Shown one piece after another: positions 25,501 through 37,500 of a DNA stretch of 64,000 bases. Numbering within the stretch: position 1 is the first letter of the stretch; every line of letters begins with the position of its first letter. The notes beneath the pieces were generated by a model. It was not told where the DNA came from. It searched no databases and was given only the letters and a program-made list of their open reading frames with translations. The translations under genes were made by a program, and so were the position numbers. This stretch comes from Pyrrhoderma lamaoense (lineage: Eukaryota; Basidiomycota; Agaricomycetes; Hymenochaetales; Hymenochaetaceae). The DNA lies in the NCBI GenBank assembly GCA_002794735.1, contig NBAZ01000015.1, positions 124,001-188,000 of the forward strand, in the 5' to 3' direction.

Positions 25501-26493
25501 ACCCATACTTCTTGGTGTCCCATCTTGAGCAATGATTCTGCCGATTTGCCGAAGAGAAGAGAGTAGGGAAGGTAGAGGAGCTGTGTGAGGACGCGGTGTT
25601 CCCTGTAAATAACGACATCAGAAACAAGTGTATACCATATACCACTATCTTCAGAGGTATCGATGTTACTCCATACTTACTAGGAACGGTGATGCAACAC
25701 CCAAAGCTAGATGTAAATGAGCAGTCGAGACTAATCCTTCAATGACGCCGGCAACTATTAATACCAAAGGCGTAAGCTACATATTATTGAAACACAAGCA
25801 CCCTCCTGAAATCTTCTCGGAGGAAGTTATAATAATAAGTCATGATAGTATATTTACCTCCAGCATACCACCCAAACCCCACAGTACGTTTACCATTTTC
25901 GTCCGTGAGCAGCTCCCAATCCACAAGTGTCGGAAGCTGACTTTCGGAACTAGTTTTGTCCCGTAACCCTTTTCATCTATATCTTTACCAAGAAAACGAG
26001 ATAATAATGGGGCGTTATATTCCTGACCCTTATGTGTGTGTGAAAACATGATATGAGTCCGTGGAGAGCCAGATGACGGAGAAAGGTCTGTCAACACTTC
26101 GTTCAACGGCGTTTCCTTTATGCCAATAATCACATCCGCTGGTGAAAGTGTCGGATGCACTCTTGCACCAGCCTTATTTCTCAGGTTTCAACCAAACAAG
26201 TACACTGATAAACGGAGCGTTTTCACTCACCTTAACAAACTCTTCCGTCTTAAAGATGCGACGGTCGCAGGGTTGTACGAGAACCTCCACATTGTGTTCA
26301 TTAACAAGTCGTTCAACCGCATCTGGCGTAAGAGGACATCTACGCTCCCAAATACGCTGTGGTCTTCGCGTCGAATACCAAGCACACGTTTGTGGGCGTG
26401 TCGAGTTTGCACCTTTCCTTTGGTATACTTCTGCGACACGCCGCAACGCACCTGTGATGTCGTTCGGAGCTTTAGACGCGTACTTGCAAGCAT
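22566..26493 (-). CDS. AASS: bifunctional lysine-ketoglutarate reductase/saccharopine dehydrogenase (alpha-aminoadipic semialdehyde synthase type)
   Basis: The start at 26493 gives a basic, acid-free N-terminus ([20 protein letters not shown]), a likely mitochondrial signal. The reductase half follows: [71 protein letters not shown], a [23 protein letters not shown] exon near 25900, and ADISCDIE near 24800. After a linker comes the dehydrogenase half: [20 protein letters not shown] (Rossmann loop, about 24260), the [20 protein letters not shown] region near 22940, [18 protein letters not shown], and the C-terminus [20 protein letters not shown], stop 22566-22568. Known role: lysine plus 2-oxoglutarate to saccharopine, then to glutamate and aminoadipate semialdehyde (degradative sense). 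One-base breaks lie near 26361 and 22800. Fungi usually keep these activities on separate LYS1 and LYS9 proteins. Exon edges in the middle are approximate. Confidence 0.88.
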
Positions 26494-27455
26494 AGTTATT
26501 ATGTAGAGGTTCAGTCGAAGCCAACAAGAACAGTTAGTTGAGGTTAGAAATCAACTTCGGTAACTTGAGCTGGCGGTAGTGGCGGAGAACGGTGGCGACG
26601 ACTACAATGTTGCGCCTAAATACTAAACCTAGACCTTGCGCGGAGATCAAGAGTAGGGGGAATCGTGACCTTCTCGGCGGGATTCTTCATAAATAGTCGG
26701 ATGGCCGGATGGTCAGACATACTTTATGGATCCGCCCGTATCGTTATAGAGTAATCACGGAGAATGCAACTAAAGATCGAGGCGCTGTCCTCTAACGCGT
26801 GCCCCACCGTCGATTTCTGGAATCTCACTGTTAGCAAGCCTCAGATCACACGGATCAACACACGAAGCCACGTTATTATATATAAACATGCATCTGACAT
26901 CTCTCGTCTCATCGTCCGAATATCAGTAATTCTTTTTTATGTATATGTAAATGTACATGTACACGCGGGTAATTGATTTCGTAACTTCTTTCTATCAAGT
27001 TATCAAGTTTATCCGGATCTAGTTATACAAATTACCTTGATTCTCTTATTTCTGTGGAATCCCTGACCAAATCATGTAATTGATGAGGCAAATAATCTTT
27101 TATCTTGTGATATTTTGATGTTGCACGTATCGATAATTATACCAAGACTCATCGAAGATTTAATCATCGTGATACGAGTCAGATATATCACCTTCGCCAA
27201 TTTAACACATCGACCCTAGTACTAACCGATCTTCGATTGCTATCTGTCCATATACTCTTTAATAAATCAATAAATCAACAATCTTGTATTGAAGTTGGAC
27301 GTTAGTACCGTTATTTGTCCATATTTACAATACATACTGACTTCATGACGTCATCGGCGTTTCAGGCGCAATACCATGTCGTGGGATTCTGTGGTTGGAT
27401 AACAATCGGATGTTGAAAACATCAGGAAGCTCTTATTCTCTCATATACAGAAAAT
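26494..27455. other. shared promoter region between divergent genes
   Basis: About 960 bp between the divergent starts of the saccharopine-pathway gene and the first NTF2-like gene, so both promoters should lie here. I see no coding signal or clear factor-binding repeat. Confidence 0.5.
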
Positions 27456-28524
27456 ATGGAAGACCCAAGAATAGAGCTAGAGTCTGCAGTAAAATCTTTC
27501 ATGGTCATGCTCTCTTCTGGCACACAAGATGCAGCAATCGAAAGCTACTACTCACCTGATGCAGGGTTCACACATCCATTGTGGTACATTCCGAGAAGCA
27601 GCCGTATGTGTTGTCATAAAGAAGATGCAGAGAGCTCGTCTTACCAATGTAGTAGAGATAAGATTAAGGCAGTATATAGGTATGATTAATGTCCATAAGG
27701 AGCATTTGAAAAGAATCATAGTATTTCGAACTGAATTGAATTTAGATGGTATACGGATATATCCCCCGATATCAATTTAAACATTGATTCATTTGGTGAG
27801 CTATACGACAACTCCCTACAGAAGTAACAAGCTCATGCTACCTACTTTCGTGCCATTTCATGTTGATTTTAAAAGCCTATGATGAAATAAATCATATTGC
27901 CTTCTTTCAACTCACCCAAACTTTCCACATGTTTATTAGTCCCTTCAAGGGGGTACCTACGCGGTATGTCTCTAAGAGCTCCTTTACAAATCTCCCAGTA
28001 AAAGATTTACACAAGTGTAGACTGGTCGTGAAACTTACACTAGAAAAAAATCCTCTGGATGAGAAATACTATATCAGCCAGCAAGAGGATTTCTATCAAC
28101 CCGAGGTATGGCTAGATACACTACTCCCATATCTGTTGTCATCTATCTGAAACTCACTGCCTAGGATATTCTTCAATTAACGCTTCCTTTTCTTGTACCT
28201 ATTCTGATGCGTTTCAAGCGTCTTTTATTCCGTGATACCCAAGCAGAGAAAAAACTACCTTTTCAACTTAGTCCAGTCAAACTACTGAGTATAGTGATTG
28301 CACTAATCTGGTCTTTCACTTGTTTTTTTGCTTGTATCCTAGGCTGGATATGTCAACGAATTCATTTCCTAAACAAATACTTTGTAAGGGACTCCCAAGG
28401 CGAAAGCGAGAAGCTGGGAAAGAGGATATCTACAATAAAGGCCAATAGAATCGATATATCGATACGAGGTCTTCATATAGAAACACCTGGAGCAAGTGTA
28501 ACTTTCGGAGGAGGGAAGAAATGA
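27456..28524 (+). CDS. SigF-type NTF2-like domain protein, copy 1
   Basis: MEDPRIELESAVKSFMVMLS, then AAIESYYSPDAGFTHPLWYI, matches the start of a basidiomycete family with an NTF2-like cone fold. An intron follows the KIKAVYRYD region, a short exon gives ISPDINLNIDSFG, then HIAFFQLTQTFHMFISPFKG and LEKNPLDEKYYISQQEDFYQ, and after another intron a membrane-anchored tail: LLSIVIALIWSFTCFFACIL and a basic end, stop 28522-28524. The order of NTF2 core followed by a hydrophobic C-terminal helix is usual for this family, whose biochemical role is unknown. The neighbour at 28894 is a paralogue in the same direction. The exon edge near 27860 is uncertain and may hide a frame break. Confidence 0.72.
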
Positions 28525-28893
28525 TTTAGACATATAGTGATATATATAATTCTTAATCTAATGGAACATGCTTGTTATATTGCAGGTACTGATCTACATG
28601 TATCTACAACTACAATCTCAATCTATGCGTGTACATGCTTATCCTATAATTCCTTTACCAGTGCACATGTTAAGTTTAGTAATAAAGGTGGGCGTAAAAA
28701 AGTACTCAACCCAATGTTTGCCGTTATAAGGGACGGGCTTTGCCGGTAAAAATGAGATTTACATGACAACAGGTTTAAAGCGTTGAATGACGTCAGGTTT
28801 GTTGCATTCACAATTACCCCAATAAATGCATCTTGCAATAACACTTATACCCATTCATCTATCTTCAACTACCAGTGGAGAGTAGCAACCAAT

Positions 28894-29730
28894 ATGAATC
28901 ACCCTCAGACAGAGCTTCCTCTGATAGCCAAAGAACTTGCCCAGGCGAAGACAGTACAAGCGCAGCACAAAGCCATTGAGCGTTACTTCGCACCAGATGC
29001 TGGATTCATCCATCCACTTTGTTCAGTTCCACGAGTCAAAGGTGAAGAAAGTATAGAGCTGATCAAGGGCATATATGAGTGAGTATGTCGATACTCCGAT
29101 CAGGATCTAATACATTAAGTTAGCGTTGAAGGTGGTATAGAGATATGAGCCCAGATATCGATTTAGAGATCGAGTCAGTTGGTGAGTGATATGCAGAAAC
29201 CGGCTATGTATAGTTGGTCTAAGATAATGATGCTGTACAAGTCTATGATCAGGAGCTGAACGTCGCGTACTTGCAAATAGCTCAGACATTTCATATTTTC
29301 TTTAGTCCATTCAACGCAGCCCCTGCTAAGTAATTGTATTTAGAGGTGTTTTATTTGCTATATTCTGAATCAACCGTAGGCTGCTTGTAAAAATCACTCT
29401 GAAAAGAATAATCAAGACAACAAGTACTATATCGCTCAACAAGAGGACTATTATCAACCGGAGGTGTGCAAGTTTTTATTTTACTCTTGCATCATATACA
29501 ACATTCTGATAAGATTCATCCAATAGGATATCTTTCGCCTTGTCTTGCCATTCCTTGCTCCCCTTATCATTACACTGAAGCAACTTACTAGCCGCGTATG
29601 CGGATATAGTGCCCTTGCATTTGCTGTACTAAGAAATGTTATGCATGTTGCTATAAGCGCTATCGGGACTTCAAATGGTTCAACAGTGAAAACTGGAACA
29701 AATATAAACGGAGTAGTAGACTCGGAATGA
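28894..29730 (+). CDS. SigF-type NTF2-like domain protein, copy 2
   Basis: It begins MNHPQTELPLIAKELAQAKT and HKAIERYFAPDAGFIHPLCS, closely parallel to copy 1 (AxxxYxxPDAGFxHPL). Later exons give VYDQELNVAYLQIAQTFHIF, FSPFNAAPAK, RLLVKITLK, NKYYIAQQEDYYQPE and LVLPFLAPLIITLKQLTSRV, ending NINGVVDSE at 29728-29730. A one-base break lies near 29402 (AAAAG for expected AAAAAG). The two copies have diverged strongly outside the core motifs, so this is an old tandem duplication. The C-terminal hydrophobic part is shorter and less basic than in copy 1. Confidence 0.7.
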
Positions 29731-30802
29731 TTCGATAATGGCGTTGCTAATAGTGTACTAATAGGTTGAGCTCTGTACCTTGTAACGATATACTTTATCA
29801 TTGAACACTATCATGATTATGGGTTATTGTAATATCAAATACAATCTTTGTTTAAAGATGATAGTAGAACGTTGATGAGTGAGCAATACTGTGTTTTGCG
29901 TAACATCAAATAGAACTACAGGATCCTTACTGTGCCACAATTATGACTCTGCATATACACACACATGTGCTTTGACTGCTACACGTACTCTCATTTGTTT
30001 TTAGCACCCCTTCTCTGATAACATATCTAGAGAAGGATATGTTGCAGCCTACTTGTACCTGCCACGTCTATTAATATGTTGTTGGGACTCGATGATGATG
30101 AATCGACGCAGAGAATTCTCGTGTCCAGACAATAGTGGAACTTCAGATTGAATTTTATATCATTATTTCGCACGTGAACAAAAGTACTCATTGCAACTCG
30201 TACGCTGCGGCCACAGAAACTAAAAGCCATAAAGGTCGATATCAGTCATAGTAATATAATCTCAATGACTATACTATCATCACGTAACTACGTATTCATG
30301 ACCTGGATAGTATATAACACCTTTGTAGTAAATCATATATATGTTTGTGCATGTACAATATGGTTTCAGAATTCAAATTGCAATCGTATGATAATTCTCG
30401 TTGGATATCTCTGAGGAATGTTATTGTAGATACAAGGAAGATATATCGATTGAGGGAGATAGTATCTGCAAAGGATTAGAGATCAGATATTTGTAAGATA
30501 CGGAGCGGTGCCAAGAACGCATGAAACTACCTTTACGAAAAAACCGGCTCTAAGAACTTGTCTATCTTTATCTTTTTGCTCACGATATACTATAATTGGA
30601 CTTCTGCTTGACTTTGAGGAGACGCAAAAAAGCCGTATGATCAATGTATAATGTGGTTTAAATATGTAACATTCATGTCAAGACAGTAGCACAGATATGA
30701 TTTAGTTATTAAGATAATGTCTGGAGAAGGAATGTTCAAAGTCCTAAAGGATATATCCCATAATATAAAAAAATAACCCTTAAAGCACATAAAATATGAG
30801 CT
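29731..30802. other. intergenic between convergent genes
   Basis: AT-rich 3' flanks of NTF2-like copy 2 (+) and the hydrophobin (-). The minus-strand frame at 30027-30230 has no support. Confidence 0.5.
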
Positions 30803-31408
30803 TTAGAGATTAATGATGATGGGCGAGCAGCCAATCGAAATAATTCCATCTACAGGAAAAATGAGTCAGCATTTACTCGGAATGTTCGTTAACCATGCAA
30901 TATGGATGGACATACTAAAGTTGTCGTTTTCACAACAACAGGAGCCGCGACACTAGAATAGATGACCATACGTTAATATTTCTGAACATGATTCTCTCTC
31001 ATTGACATACCAATTTGTTCCACCTACTCCAATCACGGAGAGGGGAGAGCAGTTGATCCCTACATCGATGTTGAGATCTTCAAGTATGATGCCCAACAAA
31101 CCCAACAATGCGCTGGCAAGACCACCAGTTGCGGGCTCAACAAGTTGGCAACATTGAATCGGGCCTTAAAGTTCGTTTTTTTAGTGTTTAGTCTTTGTCA
31201 GCATCCCAAACTGATTGAGATAAAATAACGCACCGGTATTGCACTGGCCTTCAGCTGGAGCCGTTGATGAAGGGCTTCCTAGAGTAGTTGTGGCAGTAAC
31301 GGTAACTGTCTTCGTAATCGTCTTCGAAACACCAGGCATGGCTTGGGCGACCGCAAAGACCGAGAAAAAGAACAAAATGGCACGAAGAATACTGGTGTTG
31401 AACATCAT
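30803..31408 (-). CDS. class I hydrophobin, secreted
   Basis: The start at 31408 gives a signal peptide ([17 protein letters not shown]) and a Thr-rich spacer, [20 protein letters not shown]. The first intron (GTGCGT...TTTAAG) joins QCNTG to [14 protein letters not shown], then [20 protein letters not shown] and [13 protein letters not shown], an intron, [12 protein letters not shown], a third intron, and [15 protein letters not shown] with the stop at 30803-30805. The pattern C-CC-C-C-CC-C of hydrophobins is complete, plus one extra Cys before the second CC. Such proteins self-assemble into rodlet films at air-water surfaces of hyphae and spores. The donor after GGTN is one base out of frame, so either a different donor or a one-base error applies. 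Length, about 130-140 residues, is typical. Confidence 0.9.
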
Positions 31409-32815
31409 ATTGGCTAGTTACTCGAAGCGGTGGAATGATACACGAGTTCAGAGAAGATAGAACGCAAGTCTAAGAGAGACGCTGAGTGTACAATGAAGAA
31501 AACAGGTATTTTCCATTCCTTTATATACTTCAGCTCTGCCCTCCTCTTGTCAAAGAGAACAAAACAAACACCAGTTTAGCAAGAATATCAAGCCATAACA
31601 GTCATTTCCACTTCGCTTGAGATTCCCATTTTCTATTTGTTCTGCATTTATTATGTTAATTATGTTAAACACAGATACCAACGAGAGTATTAACTTCATC
31701 CATTGAAACGTGATAAGTGACGTGCTCCTTAACAACTACTTTGCATAGACTCAGAAGCGTAACATTTAGGCGAAGAGAGTAAAAGTAGAAGTTATAAGCA
31801 GTCTTCGTTAGCTTGCTATCAACCTCTGAGAAGGCGCCAGATATGTCAAAAGCAAGAAGTTGCAAAAAAAGGTGTATCTTTATCAGCCAGAGCAACAAAA
31901 GACCGACAACACCGATTGTAAAGAGATTTAAAGGCTGACGATGCATTGGAGCAATATAGTATCGTCTTGAAGCATGATAACTGAATTTGAATTAAGGGGT
32001 CAATAAATGTATGAGCTGTTGCTAGCCCTCGTTGTCAATTTTTTTAAATAAAAAGTATGGTTGCTGTGAATTCAGGCACTGTGCGTGAGGCTACTTACAC
32101 GTCAAATAGGCTCAATATTAGCGCCTCATAAAATCAGATAGTCACGACTAGTAACAACAGTAGTACTGAGGCTGGACATAACATGAATATGGCTTGTTTT
32201 GTCTGTGCACTGACAATTTTTTCGGAATTTGTTGGGAAAAAAAGAGCTTCTTACATAAGCTTTAAATATATAATCTGTCTACTTAAACATAGGATCGCAT
32301 TACTAAATTCTATATGTCACTAATTATGATATATATTACATAAAGCAAAAGATGTAATCACGATCAAAAACACATATAATCAAAGATATTGCCTAACTGA
32401 GTAAACTCGATGTAGTTTTTGTAAAACCATCAGGCACCGTATATTAGAGATTACGGTGCCCTCTTGATATAACATGTATTATCACATATACAGTAGTATA
32501 ATGTATTACATATCCTCCGAACCAGACATACCCTGATTACATATATATATTTCACAGCTTGATAACGAATTAGACCCTTAAAACTAGTAGATACAGACTA
32601 CAAACTTTCTGAGTTAATTATCCTCAGTAATAGTGAATTCTAGTTGTTCCCTTGTTTGCTCATTTAATTTGACGTATTGAGCTTAAGCCTTAGCGTTCCA
32701 TCTAAAATCAGCCATACAAAGTGTTCACCACGCATGAACATTTCACCAAATCGATGAACGAAACATCAGATTGTCAGAAGGTAGGTTAAATTGTTAACGT
32801 AGAAAGTAAAACAGC
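31409..32815. other. intergenic, hydrophobin promoter side
   Basis: Upstream of the hydrophobin (-) and downstream of the carrier gene (-). Two minus-strand frames (31550-31735 and 31665-31946) start with hydrophobic stretches like signal peptides but show no family, no good introns and no coding bias, so I leave them uncalled. Confidence 0.45.
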
Positions 32816-34269
32816 TTACAAGTCCATGAATAATTTCCACAGCACACTAAACATTAATCCCTGACACCCATTCGCTAAGATCCTGGTTTTTAGACCCCGT
32901 CCGAAGAGACCCTTCAAGCCATCTGCAGCAAGCACACGCTGTGCAGCGGATGTGTAAGAGATGCGAGTGGCATTGACCTGACGGTATGTCTTCAAGACAC
33001 GAAGAGAGTTAGAGGCAGTATCGGAAACAACAGAGGCGGCAAAGCCAATGAAGGCTTGCCTTAGGAGCTTGGTGAGCAATGGGTGGGAAGGAGAAGGGGG
33101 TGGGAGAGATGATGAAAGCTTGTTATATGTTGCAAACCACTGAAAACAAGTAAATTATGATGTGTATCTGCATTATAACAGATTTAATTATTCTCGTTTA
33201 GATGATGAGTTACACACTGGATAATGCCCAACAAAGGTTGCAGCTGCCGTTGCAAAAGCGCCATACCATAAGCTACCAATCCCATTGGCCTTAACCTATA
33301 GCATACAATCACATTTAGTTCATCATTTCAAACGTCGCACATTATGATTTTTTATTTACTCTAGCTTTCAAAAGTCTCATACCATCCTTTCCTTGAGTCT
33401 GTAAAGTAGTCTTGAAGGTATCTATAGGTGTGAGAATCATTCGGAATCCTGCCGCCGCCAGACTAGCAAATAATGTCTTGATTAGGTCTGACGCATTCTT
33501 AAGGTAGACATTCGACTCCAGAGAGCTAAAATCCCCACATTAGCTGCGGTATCGCCGAAGCGAGAAATCGGGCCCTGTATTAAGGCAAAGGTAAGGCCAC
33601 TGTAGTAGCGCGAAAGCCACCATCGAAGTAAAGTGTTTTTAAAGCCTCAGTAGTGGTAGTTCCATAACGATATTGGTAGTTCATTATTGTCCGTAAGGGC
33701 TGTATAATAATAGTCATGTGAGAATGTTTATAATTATCTCCGAAAGTACGGCATACCATGAGCGTAAGCACTTGAAGAACCATAGCTATATTGATTTATA
33801 ATATAGGTCTAAACTTGAGAGCGTTTTTAGTGGATGTATTGACGGAAGCATACCAGCAGCACCACTCAGTCCACCACCAAGAGCACTCTTCAGAGCTTTC
33901 CCAAGGTCAAACTGAGTACAAGGAAGACATTATGATGAATGATGAATGTGAAAATAAGAGTATTAAAGACGCCTGTACCTCTGCATCATCTGCATCAATG
34001 AATCCTTTGACAAAGACGACAGTAGCAACTACAGCCAGAATGGATAGGATCACATTCTTAAGAACCTTCCAGGTTGAAATTGATTTTTCCTCCTTGACGG
34101 TAATATTGTCATTCGTAGTAGTGGGCAGCAAGGATTGTTCATCATTGGCATTAGTCAGAGAACTATTGTTATCTAGGGATTGACTCTGGCTAGCATAAGA
34201 GGGAACTGATGCCTGAATATGTAGTAGAGGTTTTCTATCGTCTTCAGAGGATACTTTTGATACTTCCAT
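32816..34269 (-). CDS. SLC25/mitochondrial carrier family protein with an extra N-terminal membrane segment
   Basis: From 34269: a polar Ser/Asn/Gln-rich head of about 65 residues, then the hydrophobic segment WKVLKNVILSILAVVATVVF, an acidic turn, and after an intron FDLGKALKSALGGGLSGAAA and MVLQVLTLM, then RTIMNYQYRYGTTTTEALKT, YYSGLTFALIQGPISRFGDT (AANVG), FRMILTPIDTFKTTLQTQGK (PxD carrier signature), GAFATAAATFVGHYPWF, and ASVVSDTASNSLRVLKTYRQ with LFGRGLKTRILANGCQG, stop 32816-32818. The MNYQYRYG and RFGDTAAN motifs mark a fungal/protist carrier group without known substrate. The extra N-terminal helix is unlike the usual carrier fold. Location in the inner membrane or another organelle is open. 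A frame break near 33595 (GFR/YYSG) is likely. Confidence 0.82.
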
Positions 34270-34344
34270 TCTGTTGCCGTCGTTGTCGTTCGACGGTAAG
34301 GAGAGATTGTGGATTTATTGACATTATCTTAATAAGTCGGAACC

Positions 34345-34420
34345 CAAGTCACGGGGGAGCCGAGTAGCGTAGCACGTCCACCGCGATTCGAATCCGTGTT
34401 CTATAGTATTCATTAGACAA
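34345..34420 (+). other. tRNA-like fragment (A-box and B-box like blocks)
   Basis: AGCCGAGTAGCGTAGCAC resembles a tRNA D arm/A box, and GATTCGAATCC 16 bases on resembles a T loop/B box, but there is no anticodon arm and the acceptor does not pair. It lies between the divergent carrier and BAR-like genes. It may be a relic of a tRNA or of a tRNA-derived SINE, or chance. Confidence 0.25.
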
Positions 34421-34584
34421 AAATGTCTTAACCCCGCTCCAATCATACAGAGCCCAGCCTCTGCCTGTTTTTTTCACTATCACTGGAAGCCAAATCAGAC
34501 GTCGATATCAGTGCTCGCTAACGTCTTTCCTTAAGAGATACTCCAGGTAAACTTTGGCCAGCCCCAAGCACGCAAACAAGCGGG

Positions 34585-37500
34585 ATGGTTCATCGGCCGG
34601 CTGATTCGCGCTTGTTGTCAAACCTACTCTCTCATGAAAAAGATTATGCTAGAGCCCTACACTCTCAGCTTGACTTCGGACAAGCTTCTCTTTCTTCTCT
34701 CTCCGCGTATGCAGCGGCATCACCTCCACCAGCTTCACGTGCTATAGTTTCTGTTACAGACGCCCTCATCGGTGCTCATGATGCCCTTAGGGGATATATT
34801 TTTGCGATAGAAGAATGGTGCGAACAGCTCAAGATGCTCAAAGAAATGGAAGATGAGGTTGGGAATATTGCGCGTGACAGAGAGATCCTGTATGTATCAC
34901 CGGTTTTAGACTGGACATCCCTAACATATTCTGTCATTGCCTTCAAACATTTAGTGTTGATCGTCTTATCAAAGCTTCCAAGTCGAACAACCCGAAACGT
35001 CGTTCAATCTTACCAACAAGTACCTCCGGGAATTCGTCTCTTTTGTCTTCAGCATCCCAATCAAGCTCTTATTTGAAGGGTCATTCACTCGAACACCTAG
35101 CATTCAGCAATTCGAAACTCAATCTCGCACAAAATGAGCTACACGCCTGTGAAACTCATCTATCGGAAAAGGAGCGTATTCTAGTACAGATGCGTGAGGG
35201 TGCTATTATCGGAGGCTTGAAAAGCAGGTGCAAAGCTCTGGCGGAGTGTGGAACGAGATGGGAAGAGCTCGGCCGAATGGGATTGGGTGCTCTTGATCCA
35301 TATGATCCATCTCTACTAGCTCCAAGTGGTCATGGTGAGTAGAGAAGCGTTATTAAGCTTTTTACCTGTATTTAAACGTAAAATTCCTTTATAACATGTT
35401 TTTATCATCTTTCCAAATTGTCTTACTTCTGTCATGGATGTTCGGCTCGTACGCAGTCTGATATATTGATACACAAAATCGTACTAATATATCATATATT
35501 TTTTAGCATACGCAACTCCGAATCAACAAAAACCTCTTCCTGATCCAACTCGCCCGTCCTCCGATCTTTCTTCAATTGCACCTTCTCAATCTGCGTCACA
35601 AATCTGCAATACGAATGCTCAAGGTACATCAAACGTGAGCGCATCGATGAACAGTGGGTCCACAAACTTGAGTCGTGGACCTGTAAACGGGACTAAGTCA
35701 GTCAGCTCCTATACGCCATACTTGTATAGTCCTCCCGGGACTGCTACATCAGGAATGACTAGACCGGAAGCGGATATCAATGATATTCATGCATCACAGT
35801 TCACCTTAGATATAAAACCAGCTCACGCTATCTCAGAAGAAGATCACTGGACACCACCTCAGGCGCAGTCAAGGCATTCATTTCCATCAAGAAGGGATAT
35901 TGCTAGCCCAACAACAGAGAACGAAGATGAAGAGCTGGGTGGAAGTAGCGATACTGATGATGCTGAAGATGGACGAGTGCTTGAAGTGCATGATAATCCG
36001 AACCCGCTAATAGCACAATTTTCCAAAGCCTCAAAGCTTCCTGATGCAAAGAAAAATAGTACAAAAACTGGCTCCCACCTTTCACCCCTTAAAAGACGTA
36101 AATCTCCTACACAGGTAGATGGACTGACAACCTCAGTTAGCTCTCCCTTCCCACTATCAAGCTCCACATATCCCGTTTCTGAAAATAAATTTGGCTCTGT
36201 TTCAAGTTCTAATGAAGATTCGCCTCGACCCCGGAAACGTTCGACCTTCCTTGGTCTTGGGGCATTGAAAGGATTATTTCATCGGGATCGAGGACCATCC
36301 CAATCAAATTCCGTTGTAGATCATTCAAATAACACAATGAGTCCTGTAAGCCCTGCTAGTCGTGGAGGATATAGCCCGTCAAGTGCTTCTCTTCCTGCAC
36401 CTGCACCCTTCGCAAATTTCAAAGGAAAGAATTATACTTCTAATGTTAATCTGGCTTCATATGATCGTCCTAGTCCTTCTACTAAACACAATGGAGGAAG
36501 CGGATGGAATACACGCACGGATATGAATTTGAAGAGGCTGACCGCGCTAATAGCTCAGACGAAGAGCCAGTAAGGACACGTTCAGAGGGTCCAAATTATG
36601 GAGCACTTGCCCGAAAGAGTAAGGTAGAAAGAAAAGCACTACCTACTCCGGGTGATAGTAGCGCAAAGCTTAGGAAATCATCAGATGGTGTTTCCCAGAG
36701 GCGTGCGTCATTAGGCTCTAACCCAAGACAAAGAACTATCTCAGCATCAGGAGTCAATGTATCGAATAATGGGAATCCATCTCCGATACCATCCATTATC
36801 ACATCTCAAACATCAAATGTATCTACAAGTGTTTCTGGTCCGTCTCTGATGCTAAGGCAGGAGCGAAGAAGGGCTTGAAGAAGCCGAGACCTGTATCTGT
36901 CGACTCCTCCTTTTCGCGGAATACTTCAATATCATCGTCTGTCTCAGCTCCTGTGGGTGTGGGATCAGAGACGACTACACACCGTCGCTCTGGATCTTTT
37001 TCTGATACGGGATCAAGAGCCACTGGCGGCCGTGGACAAATCCAGGCAGTTTATTGAGTATCGTTGAAGGCGTCACACTCGAAAATCGGCAAGCATGGGC
37101 GTCTGTAAACCAGATCCGAGCAAAACACTGTTCGAAGTAAAAGCACCACAAAGTGTTTGCAAGTCTCAGACTCATGACTTGTCAGATAAAAACGAAGATG
37201 AGAAGTTTGACGATTCTGATTTACTGGCAGCCAGAAATGCAAGGATGGCGAAGAGAAGTACAATCCATAATACGAGTCCAAGTCCCCGCTCTTCACAAGC
37301 TCCGTCACGACAATCTACTGAAACGCAATGGCATAGATTAAGCACAATATCTGCTTCGAGTAGCTCAGAACCGCACCTTCCTCTAAAGTCCCCACCAGTC
37401 CCTCAGAGTATGGCCCCAAAAGTTCCTCTTCGATCGGCCTTACGTAATAGAACGCCAAGTCCCAACCCCCTATTGTTTCCCCAGCATCTACATCTAGACC

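Noticed and set aside
26120..26506. Plus-strand frames of 117-128 codons over the saccharopine-pathway N-terminus
   Set aside because: The minus strand has clear reductase motifs here; the plus frames are shadows.
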